Below the pieces are notes generated by a model. That model had not been told where the DNA came from. It saw only the letters and a program-made list of their open reading frames with translations, and did no database searches. A DNA stretch of 64,000 bases from Sipunculus nudus (taxonomy: Eukaryota; Annelida; Sipuncula; Golfingiida; Sipunculidae): assembly GCA_026874595.1 (NCBI GenBank), contig CM049306.1, forward strand, positions 81,494,142-81,558,141, in the 5' to 3' direction. Position numbers and translations under genes: made by a program. Position 1 is the stretch's first letter; every line of letters starts with the position of its first letter. Of this stretch, positions 23,920 to 34,484 are shown piece by piece.

Positions 23920-25180
23920 TATGCAAACATCTACTGAAATATAACTCAGGTCACGCCTCAGCCAATCAGGTGTGGCGAATCTGACCTCACACCTGCGGCC
24001 ACGAGGTGCGGAGCGCAGGAATAATAATTGACGTCACATTGGGTAGAATTCCATGCAAGATAGTACTCGTTTCGTGTAATCATATTATATTTGCCCGACT
24101 GAAAGGTTGTCGTTCTCAGCTATATATAGGCGCGGCAGGCCAAAGGACATATATAATATATGGGTCACATATTGTCGCTACTAATCAGTGACCGTACTAA
24201 TCAAATACACAAATTTATATCTAAACAAATATTTCTTTACCGATACATTTCATGGTCTCAGTGAAAACATACTGTGTAAAAAAAAAAAAAAAAAAAACGC
24301 ACACACTAAGCTTAATTTTAAAAGGCAGGTTCACTGAGTGCGTTACCTAATTGCGGACAACAAAAAATAATAGCTGTATAAATAATTGTTGAATGAAAAA
24401 AGTTGAGTTCATATACTGTCCGAGTGTTAACTATATATATATTATTGACCAAGTCGAATTTAAATTGAAATTAAACTCTGTTCGAGTTTGCATCTTTTGG
24501 AAAATAATTCCTTAATTAATGTCAAATAGATTTAAACGTTTTTATTTTTTATGCGAGTCTGAATAAAAAAAAATTAGTTTTCTGAAAGAATTTTAAGGTT
24601 CCATTCTAGAGATACAACAATAATACAATCCATCGCCCTATAACTTTTTGGTCAAAGAATCACCAAATGTATTTGCATAATCAAGTATACTTATTTTATT
24701 AACTTTTCTTCCAATAAATTCACACGAACAGATATTTTAGACGTCCCTGAATAAAATTATTTCCCTAAATAACGTAAACATGCTCCTTCAATGTAATTTT
24801 TCCTTTCAAAGCATTGGAAAATATTGGAAATTGGACACATTTTGCTGGAAAAAGTGTGTCGGCCGCGAATATTGCTTTGCAGTCTTGAATGAGATTATAT
24901 GTTGCCTTTGCATTTAGGCTACAGACAAAAACTAATGGTTGTTTGGAATAGTCGCTTAGCCTATATTTCACGGATCATTATTTTTGTTTGGGGGTGGGGG
25001 GGGGGGGATGAATAAACTAAGTCATGGGTAGTATTGTTAGTTCAGATTTCGGATAAATGGTCACAATTTCGGTTCTCCCTTTTTTATTTCGGTCTTCGGA
25101 TATTCGACGTTCTACTGTATTATATAAGGGCCTTTTCCGATATTTGACATCTATTTTGACAACCTCTTAATTGGAAAAGG
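23920..25180. other. intergenic; contains poly-A and poly-G runs
   Basis: Upstream of the presumed GPCR promoter. Contains an 18-bp poly-A run ending near 24297 and a G-rich run near 24990-25008. No gene was recognised. Confidence 0.45.
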
Positions 25181-25324
25181 CCAGAGAAAACCGGTCCCAC
25201 CGCACACAGGCTGTATACATATTGATTATATCCGTGTTTATAACATGATCGAGGGGGCCCGCCAAAAAACCAAACACTTTCAACAATGACACCTGGCGGC
25301 AAGTCAGAGTATTGCAGAGGGCTT
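25181..25324. repeat. dispersed repeat, copy A
   Basis: Shares an ordered set of phrases with 49461-49601 in the same orientation: CCAGA.AAAC, ACACAGGCTGT, CGTGTTTATAACATG, GGGGGCCCGCCAAAA, CCAAACAC.TTCAA, GGCAAGTC. The family is unknown. Confidence 0.6.
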
Positions 25325-25344
25325 TTTTTCATCTATAGTGATCA

Positions 25345-26236
25345 GTAGCGAATCCAGAAATTCGAGAACAGGGGGGTTGTATATATATATACTTATATAT
25401 TTAGTGTTATTATTATTATTATTATTCAATACATTTTCAACCTTTATGAAAATATTTTTTTTATTTCACCTATATGAAAAAAATGTAGAACCATTTTTTG
25501 TTGTACAGTTAATAACAGTTCAGCGGTGGAGTGTATGGGTGGGGTTCTCTCCCTCTTATCAACAGAACATTTGTTTGTTCGTGACCTTGGATTATCTTTG
25601 ACAAATTACCATAAACGCTTGCATGCATGTATATCTTATAGTGATTATTTCGATTATATACGTTCCGATAATTGGTCGTCGTGCAGTCCTGAAGATGCAG
25701 ATTTCTTTCTTGGTTTCTTTCTTTCTTTCTTCCATTTGTATATGTACTGGACTACTGGTTTATATTATCTTTTTCTGGGCTGGACAAATACCACTTCTAC
25801 ATAACTAGGACAAAAGTCCTCTTCTAGAATATAATAATCTTATTTGTTCCCATCAAATTTAATATTTAGGAAATATATTTTCCTAATACAAAATCAATTT
25901 TCCTAAATTTTCAACCCTATTTTATTTATTTTTTACATTTGATTGAAACAGTCATCACCACACTATAGGCTGCCATTTATAGGAACTCAATGCGGCAATA
26001 AATGCGTGCCAACTTTCTACATTTTCAGAAGCAGATCGGGGGGGGGGGGGTCTAGTGGGTCCGCCCCCCCCCCCCCTTTTTTTCATCAGAAACGGTTTTT
26101 ATTTGAGGGCTTCAGACAAAATTTTGCGGCCTGGACCCCCCCCCCCCTTTCCAGACCTGGGGACCTTTTTTTAGGGTTTTCATTAGTCCTTGGTTGCCCC
26201 CCCCCCCCCCTTTCCTAAATCCTGGATCCGCCCCTG
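25345..26236. mobile_element. possible DNA transposon with GGCGGATCCAGG-type ends
   Basis: The left end reads AGTAGCGAATCCAGAAATTC followed by a G run. The right end, complemented, reads AGGGGCGGATCCAGGATTTA followed by a G run. Imperfect ends of this CAGGGGCGGATCCAG type are common in hAT-like elements. The interior is AT-rich with poly-C/poly-G runs near 26037-26075, 26137-26147 and 26197-26210. It has no coding capacity. Confidence 0.45.
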
Positions 26237-26316
26237 ATTTTCTTAACATGCGACCTATAACTGAAGACTATTGAAGAACATATATGCTGATTGGCGGCAT
26301 TGATGTTATATTTACT

Positions 26317-28385
26317 TAACAACGCCTACGGGCCTAATGCGAACCTGTGCAATGAGATTACACCAGGTATAATGCTGGACCATTACTTTTCAAGAACATG
26401 TGTAACATGTATATGAACAATGCAAGTACTAAACACTTAGAACAAGAAACAATTAAATGAACATCACTGCTGCAATTCTGGCATGGGTGCACACAACACA
26501 AAAACTAGAATATGGGTAGTCAACAAACGACTACGTGTATCCTCCAAAATCAGAGTGGGAAAGGTAAAGTGAGGCATGGATTGAGTGACAAGGGGAAATA
26601 GAGTGAGGTGTGTTGCATAATAGCCTGGATGTTTGCAGCTGAAATGTTTATGTAGGTTGCGCCACCTACCACAAAATCCAGTAAGCTGTCCAAGATGTAT
26701 AAACATGCATAATTTTAGGCAGATAAGTCAAACCACTACTGAGATATGAGTGATTTTAGCCCACAGCAGACAAACAGACAGACACTGTGCAAAAATAGTG
26801 GCAGGTGGCGCCACCAATTTTGTGTATGATTAAGAGCTATGTGAGATCTATACACATGCAAAATTTCAGGGGGATATGTCAAACCAGTCCTGATATTTAA
26901 GCCTGAATGTGTGCAGCGTATACGTAAATGTAGGTGGCGCCACCTGCCACAAAATCCAGAAAGCTATCCAAGATGTATAAACCTGCAAAATTTTAGGCAG
27001 ATATGTCAAACTACTGCCGAGATATGAGTGATTTTATCCAACGGCAAACAAAAAGAAGGACGCTGTGCAAAAATGATTGCAGGTGGCACCACTGCTTTTG
27101 CTTATGAGAAAGACCTATGTGAGATCTATAAACATGCAAAATTTTTGCCCAATCGGTCAAATGGTTCCTGAGATATGAGCTTGGATGCCTGCAGCGTAAT
27201 TTTGAATGTAGGTGGCACCACCTGTCATAAAATCAAGAAAGCTGTCAAGGATGTATAAACCAGCAAAATATCAGGTGGATAAGTAAAACCACTGCCGAGA
27301 TATGAGTGATTTTATCCCAAGGCAGATGAACAGATGGACGCTGTGCAGAAATGGTTGCAGATGGCACCACCAGTTTTGCGTATGATAAAGACCTATGGGA
27401 GATCTATACACATGCAAAATTTTGACCCAACTGGTCAAACGGTTCCCGAGATATGAGCTTGGATATCAGCGGCTTAAACGTTAATGTAGGTGGCGCCACC
27501 TGTCATAAAATCAAGAAAGCTGTCCAGGATGTATACACATGCAACATTTCAGATGGAAAAGTCCAACCAATGCAGAGATATGAGTGTTTTTATCCCAAGG
27601 CAGATGAACAGATGGACGCTGTGCAAAAATGGTTGCAGGTGGCACCACCATTTTTAGTGTATGTTATAAAGCTTTCCAAGGGCTACATTTGTGCAAAATC
27701 TTTAGCCTTATCGGTCAAATGGTTCCCGAGATATGGGGGTTTATGTGTGGAAACAGACGCACAAATGGACGCTGGGCAGAGAGGACAGGTCAGAGGTCAC
27801 CAAAAAATTATGGCGCAGCAGTTCACATGTGACAGATCATGATTCTGAAATTCGAAAAATTCTGCCCAGTAGTTATGGAGGAGTTCTCCGGAAACCTATG
27901 CGGCGATGGCGGATGCATCGTCGTCCGACTGAAAACTTACTAGTATCCGCAAAACTCTGTTTTGGCGAATACAATGATTGTAGCTGGCACCACCAGTCTT
28001 ATATACAACAAAGATATATGCCCATAATATATAAATATGCCCAATGTCAGTCTGATATGTCAAACCCCTCCTGTGAAATAAGCAGGGACATACACTGTGC
28101 AAAAATTATTGTAGGTGGCGCCACCAGTCTTGTACACTATAAAGCTACCCGATATGTATAAACATGCCCAATTTTAGGCTGATGTATCAATTTCCTCTGT
28201 AGAAATAAGCAGGCGCATAAACTGCAAAAGTCAATGTAAGTGGCACCACCTGTCTTGTAAATGAGAATACCATCAAAGACACATAGACAGGTCAAAATAT
28301 CAGTCCAATACATCAAACTTCCCCAGAGTTTGATGCACTTGACTGATAAGGCTTAGGTGAGTAAGGCAGTTGCCCCCGAGTGACC
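26317..28385 (-). mobile_element. large GCGAACCTGTG inverted-repeat element, left part (before the LTR insertion)
   Basis: Begins with the end sequence (AACAACGCC.., GGCCTAATGCGAACCTGTG) seen in complement at 63150-63182. The body is tandem: a dimer of about 278 bp recurs from 26.8 to 27.7 kb, each half carrying GGTGGCGCCACC or a one-base variant (exact copies at 26814, 26933, 27489, 28114). A 30-bp hairpin lies at 27943-27972. The element stops at 28385, where the LTR retrotransposon begins, and resumes at 34485. Open frames across it are by-products of the repeat. Confidence 0.8.
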
Positions 28386-28583
28386 TGTTATAAGGGTTGT
28401 TTTCCTTCTCACCTTCACACCCCAAACTCTGTTTGTCCTTTACAAGGTTTATTCACAGCCAACAGATTAGGTCCCGCCATGTGCCCAGGTCTCTTACTAA
28501 ACCGGAAGAGAAAGTTACCTAACCTCCGCACAATGACTACAATATAGTGCATGCCTTACACTCTCCAAACAGAGATCACTACA
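28386..28583 (-). repeat. 3' LTR of the Ty3/gypsy element (198 bp)
   Basis: Reads TG...CA and matches the right LTR over its length, apart from about six substitutions and a missing 12-bp ACATATATACAA-like insert. Its inner edge is followed by the polypurine tract. Confidence 0.9.
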
Positions 28584-28596
28584 TCACCTCCTCCTG
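28584..28596 (-). promoter_or_regulatory. polypurine tract
   Basis: The minus strand reads CAGGAGGAGGTGA directly before the TG that opens the 3' LTR. This is the usual plus-strand priming site of LTR elements. Confidence 0.75.
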
Positions 28597-29307
28597 AAGC
28601 AAGTACATGGTTGTATAATAGTCAGGGGTGATGTTACTTTACTTTAAGGATAATTATCATATATATCTCTACTGTATTTTCCTTGGTTTATAATATAGTT
28701 AATATAGAAAATAGTTAGTTGAGAGATTCACAGAGTTCATATGAAATAAAACACAGTTCCTTGTTTTCACCATAACAACAGACCAACATAGGTCACCATC
28801 TCTCAATAATATCACCTATGATTGTACTCTAAGGCATTATGTTTACCGCCTCTATCAGTCTTTGGTTCACCATCCCTTTAACCCATGAGTGCCTATACTA
28901 AGGTACTCACTAATAAAGGTCAATTACATTATTACATTATTCAGTCTCATATATGGATGCAATTCAACCAGATCAGGTGTAAGCATGTTATCATGTCCAA
29001 TAAAAATCAGGTGTATACATGAACATTATTAAATATTAGAGATGTGTAACCATCTCTGACATATAATATACTGTAATATACTGTAAGGTATCATGTATGG
29101 TGTATGCATGAACATTATTAAACAGTTAAGGTACATAAACAGTTCAGTCCTATATTATGCACAATTCATCACTACACTAACAGTCCCACCATCATATCAG
29201 GATGTGCCTTACTCAAATAGTGTGAATAGGGGTAGACTACCCTAAACACAGTGGTTCCAAGGGCATTATTCTGGCCCTATCACACAGGGTACCACTAATT
29301 TGGAATA
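28597..29307 (-). other. non-coding stretch between integrase and the 3' LTR
   Basis: About 700 bp with no env-like or other supported frame. Confidence 0.6.
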
Positions 29308-30276
29308 TTATTCATAATAAAGCTTCAGCTGGTCCACATGTTTGGGTTCTAAACCTTTCTTCGTACGGATATGAACATCAACGTTACCTAGTTGTTTTTC
29401 AACAGTATATGGTCCCTCCCACCGAGGAGACAACTTTGCTGATAACTGTTTATCCGCATCAGAAACCGGGTGGGTTTTCAATAACACTCTATCACCAGGC
29501 ACAATAGTAGAAGCTCTCCTTCCCCTATCGTAGTGAATTTTTCTGGCAGCAGCCTGATCAAGCATCCTACCACTGGCCTGATCAGCACGGACTTTGTCTT
29601 TAGCGAGTTTGGATATCATATAGCTGTTATGATCTGATGGGCCATCAGCAGGAGAGGTAAACAATTTATTAGCGATCGGTGATTCTAGTTCACGTGACAA
29701 GTTCAGCGCAGCTGGACTCCATCCAGTAGACTGGTTTTCTATGGAATTTAGAGCAAATCTGAATTCTGCAAGATGGATATCCCAGTTTTGATGATCATCA
29801 CCGTCCTCACGTACATAACTGGATAACACAGCCTTTATATCACGATTGACCCTCTCCACCCAGTTACACTGAGGGTGGTAGGGAGTACTATGTATAAGAT
29901 CAACGCCCCACTTATTACATACAGCTTGTAAAAACTTGGAGGTGAATTGCGAACCGTTATCAGTCAGAAGTTTCTTAAGTGGACCATAACGCGTAAATAC
30001 TTCTCGCACCAAACACAAGTTTATGATCTTCCCAGTAGCTCTAGTTAAAGGGAAAAGCTCCACCCACTTAGTAAAATGGTCTCTGGTCACTAGAATGTAC
30101 TTATGGCGAGCACGCGTGGATGGTAACGGACCAACCAAATCTGCTGCTAGTAATTCCCATGGTTGCGAAGATATTATCACTTCCATAAATCCAGGTGGTT
30201 TACGATACACTGGCTTAATTTCCTGACATATCCGACAAAGACGAACATAATCTCTGACATCTTTACCGATGCCCTT
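29308..30276 (-). pseudogene. pol: integrase catalytic core and GPY/F domain
   Basis: Continues in the same frame as the upstream pol segment, after an internal TGA at 30279-30277. It holds the second half of the integrase zinc-binding domain (C-x2-C in RLCRIC). It then has the DDE core: numbering from the Met codon at 30210, D24 (AADLVG), D84 (LTDNG) and E119 (NWVERVN), with a D-x34-E spacing. A GPY/F module (RWEGPYTV) lies near the end, and the frame closes at a TAA. No chromodomain follows. The protein would insert the DNA copy into the genome; here it is cut off from the rest of pol. Confidence 0.9.
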
Positions 30277-31262
30277 TCAGTAAAAATGACGTACTATACG
30301 GATCAAAGTCTTGCGTCGGCCGAAGTGGCTAGCTGTAGGAGAATTATGTAACTCGTTAAGCACAGTCAATTTCAAAACTTGAGGTATCAGAAGTCTCCGA
30401 CCAGGTAATGTTTTTTGATACAATACAGTGTCTATCTCACAATTCTCAGCTAATTTTCTCATCACATGAGAAATATCCGGATGGCTTTCAGGAGACTGAA
30501 GGAATTTAAAGAGAGGTCCTAACTGAGGATCCTCCTGTTGTAAACTTGCTATAGTGTCCAGATCCGGTAAGGATCCAATGCTTTGATAGATCACATCAGA
30601 TACCCTTGATTTTAGTACAGTTTGATTCATGTCCTGAGTACATAGGCTACATACAAAGTCAATTTTACCTGCTTCTTCAGGCAAAACACCAACACAAACA
30701 TCATGATACCACCTGTCACATTTATCACATTGGATCCAGTCCAACAGGCTATCAGTTGGTTGTACACAGTCCAGTGCCTCACACTTATTACCAAAGTCTG
30801 TGACAATTCCCCTTTCGATTACACCATTTTCCATAACAGGTTCGAACCGGCTGTCTCTAGACAACGCATCTGGGACGACATGGAGCCTTCCTGGACGATA
30901 TGTAATTTCAAAATCGAAATCTTGTACACGAAGAACCCATCTATACAGACGAGGAAGCAAGTCATGTTTAGTAGTGAATATCCAAGTAAGCGCTTGATGA
31001 TCTGTTACCACAATTGTATGACGCCCTTCTATTAATGGTCGCCACTTTTCTAGGCTCCACACAACCGCCAAAATTTCCCGTTCTGTTGTACTGTATTTTC
31101 TCTCAGCTGCAGAAAGCGTTCGACTACTGAAGCCTATTGTACGTAGGTTGCCAGCTTGTCTTTGGTTTAAACAGGATCCTAGACCTACGGCACTTGCATC
31201 CGTATGTAATTCGAAATCCTCATCAGGATCCGGATGAGCTAAACAAGGAGCAGAGCTCTTTT
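30277..31262 (-). pseudogene. pol: RNase H, PHD-like finger, integrase zinc-binding domain (stopped)
   Basis: The frame opens after a frameshift near 31251-31262. RNase H is recognised by its acidic residues (TDASAVG, ERKYSTTERE, VTDHQALTW). After the RNase H end (DALSRD) comes a C4HC3 cluster at residues 97-144, counted from the Met codon at 31071. The pattern is C-x4-C-x12-C-x2-C-x4-H-x2-C-x14-C-x2-C with aromatic W112 and W121, which is the layout of a PHD finger. Then comes the first half of the integrase HHCC domain (LHNSPTASHFG). The frame ends in TGA exactly where Trp is usual after HFY, so the break looks like a point mutation. Confidence 0.88.
30640..30783 (-). other. PHD-finger-like C4HC3 domain inside retrotransposon pol
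   Basis: Eight zinc-ligand residues in the PHD order, with WIQCDKCDRWYHDVC at the centre and FVCSLC at the end. The first pair is C-x4-C, not the usual C-x2-C. PHD fingers are best known as readers of histone H3 tails, so a role in targeting or chromatin contact is possible. That is inference from the fold only. Confidence 0.8.
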
Positions 31263-31498
31263 AATGTTTGAAAAGCTGCAGAACAGTTATCAGTCCATTG
31301 ATATTCGACCTCTTTTCTACGGAGACGATTAAGAGGTTCTGCGGAAGTGGAATAGTCCGGAATAAATTTTGCGTACCACCCGCACATTCCTAAGAAACGT
31401 TCAAATTCTTTCTTATTTCTCGTGGCCGGATAGTTCCTTATGGCGTCTACTTTATCAGAGGTAGTGGAAATCCCCATGTGTGAAACTCTATGGCCCAA
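31223..31498 (-). pseudogene. pol: reverse transcriptase thumb/connection segment
   Basis: Encodes GHRVSHMGIS, then ERFLGMCGWYAKFIPDY and AEPLNRL, the usual Ty3/gypsy sequence between the RT palm and RNase H. It is out of frame with the RT segment before it and with the RNase H segment after it. The first break lies at a run of seven A (31517-31523, plus strand), the second near 31251-31262. Both could be mutations or assembly errors. Confidence 0.85.
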
Positions 31499-32921
31499 AA
31501 AGGTTGTCTGCGTCAGAAAAAAAGTGGCTTTTACTGATGCTGATTGTAAGTCCAGCCTCTTTAAGACTGTCCAGTATGATTCTAATATGATTCATGTGAT
31601 CATCCCAAGAGGCAGAAAAAACTATTATGTCATCTATGTGTACATAACAAAACCGACCGAGACAGTTTTTCGCTTTTAAAACCTTTTCCATAAGGCTTTG
31701 GAAGGTTGCTGGTCCATTTTTGACGCCGAACGGGAGAACTTTAAACTGGTATAAGTTCTGACCAATCGAAAACGATGTGAGTTCACGGTCCGCTTTCCGA
31801 AGAGAAACTTGCCAGTAACCTGAGCGAAGGTCTATGGTAGAAAAAAGTTGAGGACCATAAAGTGATGAGAGTATATGATCGGTTCTCTGTAAAGTATAAG
31901 CATCAGTCTTTGTTTGGGCATTTAGTTTTCTGAAGTCTATACACATGCGCCAAGTTCCATTGGGTTTAGGAGTCATAACTACTGGACTCCTCCAGGGAGA
32001 TTTAGATTCCTCAATTATCCCATTAGCTATTTGAGGAAGCTGCTCCTCTGCTGCTTTCTGCTTAGCAGGAGATAAACGGTATGGGATTTGTTTAATAGGT
32101 TCATTTCCCTCAAGTAACACGATTTCATGTTCAATGATATCAGTCCAGCCCAAATCATCAGTTAGGACTTCCGGATAATTCTGTGTAAGCTGAATCATAG
32201 CCATTTTCTTTTTATCATCCTTAATTAACATTTCATGTTCAAACTCAGAGTTATTATCCACCACAGGTTTTCTCATACCTAATAAAGGCCATTTGATCAC
32301 AGGTTTCTTAGTAGAAATCCAATAACTCTGCGAGGCAAAGTCTATAGTAAGTCTAGCCCTGTACATAAAATCACGCCCCAATAATACTGGAGTAGCCAAC
32401 TGTTTCACAACTACACACTCTACACAGAGTATTAGTCCCCCACAAGATATGTCTGCCATTACATATCCTGAGGGCTCAACCTTAAGACCATCAAACCACT
32501 TCAGAGGGCGGCTCTGGTCCTTCTGGGGTATAAGATTAAGCTTGTCACACAATTGTTCAGAAAGAATAGTCACAGCAGCCCCAGAGTCAGCTAAACCATA
32601 ACTCTCCAGGCCATTCACAAAAACACTTACTAAAGGTCTCTCGTTTAGCATCTCTGGAGTAAACACATGGTTATCATTCTGTTTATACTTTAAGGAAGGA
32701 ATCCACTCATCAGCCTCAGGATTTAAATGGAGTTCACTGGTAGATATGAAACTACAGGGTTTAGCCTCATCAGACTTTTTGTCAGAAATTTCGGTACTGG
32801 CAACCTTACTAGAAGTAACAGATGGACAGTCCCGCCGTTTATGGCCCAATTCACCACATTTAAAGCAAGCCTCACTGTATTCTGACTGTTCCGCGCATTG
32901 TCTCTTGGTTTCTCTTTGTGA
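31488..32921 (-). pseudogene. gag zinc knuckle, protease and reverse transcriptase (pol 5' part)
   Basis: The frame is open from just after a TGA at 32924. It first encodes a CCHC knuckle (CFKCGELGHKRRDC, C-x2-C-x4-H-x4-C). Next is an aspartic protease with ADSGAAVTIL and a later LLGRDF. Then comes reverse transcriptase with SPWRSPVV, CIDFRKLN, DLRSGYWQ, LPFGVKNGPATFQ and the catalytic VHIDDIIVF. The open frame ends at TAG, 31490-31488, just after a homopolymer frameshift. The knuckle normally belongs to gag, so a frame break between gag and this segment must lie between about 32921 and 32867. Confidence 0.9.
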
Positions 32922-33838
32922 TCATTTGTAACAGGAAATTTACCCCTGTTAGCACAGTGTGAGTTTAACACAGGTTTGTCACTACTCCCATTATTTTGAC
33001 GGCGTTTATCACTTTCCTCACGTATTATACGTCTCTGTAGGATAAAGTCATCAGCAAACCGAGCTAAATCTCGTAACAACAAATCCTCCTTTTCCATCAG
33101 CTTTAGGCGCAATGTCTCATCTCTCACGGTGGACATAAGCTGATCTGAAATGATACTATCAAAGATTCTAGCCACCTCAGGCTCCTCCCTAACTGCACTG
33201 GAGGGTCTGAGCCAACGGACGAAATACTCCTCCAACCTGGAGGCGAAATCAAGAAAACTTTCAGAAGCCTTGTTAGTCTCTTTTCTAAACTTAACTCTGT
33301 AGGCTGTAGGAGTCAGGTGATACCTAGATAGTATGGCATCTCTAACAATGTTAAAATCAAGTCTTTCATCAGGGCTTAAAGAATAGTATGCTTGCTGAGC
33401 CAATCCGGTTAAATACGGCTCCAAAAGAAATGCCCACTCAGTATCTGGTATTTCATGTCTGGTAGCCAGGTTAACACATTTTTTAAACCAATAATGGATA
33501 TCATCAGATTCACATAGTTTAGTCATCTCAGGAATTTTGGATACAGTCACTTTAGATTTTGACACCAATTTTTCCATTGTGTTCAACAGTGTGGCATTAT
33601 CCTCACGGCGAGTGTCAGAGAAATGTTTAAGCAGTTCTTTAAACATTGAATCACTAGGGGAAGGGCTGCCCTTTACCCCTGTCTCAGGCTCCTCAATTTT
33701 AGGCAAGTCCGATAAAGCCTCAACCCGCATCTCTTTGTTGGTAAGTTCGGACGTATCAATATGATTGAAATCACACAAGCGCACTAGATAATCATTAGTG
33801 TATCGTCTCAAGTATGTCACTTTCTCCTGTTTCTCCAT
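32723..33838 (-). pseudogene. gag polyprotein, broken before its zinc knuckle
   Basis: The likely start is the ATG at 33838 (MEKQEKV); the frame is open up to 33922 but the extra part is a hydrophobic leader-like run in the 5' UTR. The body is a Retrotrans_gag-type capsid with HYWFKKCVNL, LEPYLTGLAQQAY and LSRYHLTPTAYRVKFR, followed by a basic, Asn-rich region. The last part reads through the zinc knuckle in the wrong frame, so this product has no nucleic-acid-binding finger. A TTTAAAT heptamer in gag phase lies at 32864-32858, but slipping there would lose the first knuckle cysteine, so a plain indel upstream is more likely. Confidence 0.85.
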
Positions 33839-34256
33839 GATGTGACAATGTGAAGAACAATTATAAATAATAAGAATAATAATAGGAACTATGTACAGTC
33901 TTTTCTCTGAACCACGAATCATGAATGAATCCGCTGTTTTGATAACACCAGAGAAAGTAACTCACGTAACACTGTCCGTACGTCAGCCGGGAACTGACAA
34001 ATAATACTTATATCAAAGTCCAGATATCCCTCGCTTGGGAGTGGCGAGCACAAAATATATATAATATAATGTCCACTAACAGCACAGTTAGTAATATACA
34101 GACGCAGAATCCCTCGCAAGAGTAGCGAGTCCAGTAGTGTAAAGCGTTACACCACTCGAAGCCGGGACGGCAACATGCACAAGATGGCGGGCGCTGGACG
34201 AAGAACCAGCACGTCAGGGAAAAGCTATTTGAAACAGTCCTACCTCAACCAGAAGA

Positions 34257-34274
34257 GCCCCACGTTGGGCGCCA
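34257..34274 (-). promoter_or_regulatory. primer binding site for tRNA-Lys
   Basis: The minus strand reads TGGCGCCCAACGTGGGGC next to the 5' LTR. It is complementary over 18 bases to the 3' end of tRNA-Lys(CUU), as I recall that sequence. Its place and orientation fix the element as minus-strand. Confidence 0.88.
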
Positions 34275-34484
34275 TTTATAATGGTTTTTTTCCTTCTCAC
34301 CACATATATACAAGTTCACACCCCAAACTCTGTTTGTCCTTCACAAGGTTTATTCACAGCCAACAGACTAGGTCCCGCCATGTGCCCAGGTCTCTAACTA
34401 AACCGGAAGAGAAAGTTACCTAACCTCCGCACAATGACTACAATATAGTGCATGCCTTACACTCTCCAAACAGAGATCACTACA
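34275..34484 (-). repeat. 5' LTR of the Ty3/gypsy element (210 bp)
   Basis: Near-identical partner of 28386-28583 with a 12-bp extra segment. On the minus strand it opens TGTAGTGATC. The inner end (TTATAAA next to the primer site) lacks the CA seen at the outer end of the other LTR. Confidence 0.9.

Larger units (their letters stand above)
28386..34484 (-). mobile_element. Ty3/gypsy LTR retrotransposon, 6.1 kb, defective
   Basis: Two LTRs (28386-28583 and 34275-34484) flank gag and pol on the minus strand. The order is gag, protease, reverse transcriptase, RNase H, PHD-like finger, integrase, which is the Ty3/gypsy (Metaviridae) order. No env-like frame follows integrase. The primer site matches tRNA-Lys, and a polypurine tract abuts the 3' LTR. 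The LTRs differ at roughly six positions plus a 12-bp indel, about 3%, so the insertion is fairly recent. Gag has a frame break, and pol has two frameshifts and one stop. It sits inside the GCGAACCTGTG element. GTGAC occurs close to both ends but offset, so a clean target duplication is not seen. Confidence 0.93.

Noticed and set aside
27453-28161. Overlapping frames of 129 and 142 codons
   Set aside because: They run through tandem units and a hairpin of the non-coding repeat element.
28597-29307. env gene in the LTR element
   Set aside because: No open frame of useful length or membrane-protein pattern after integrase.
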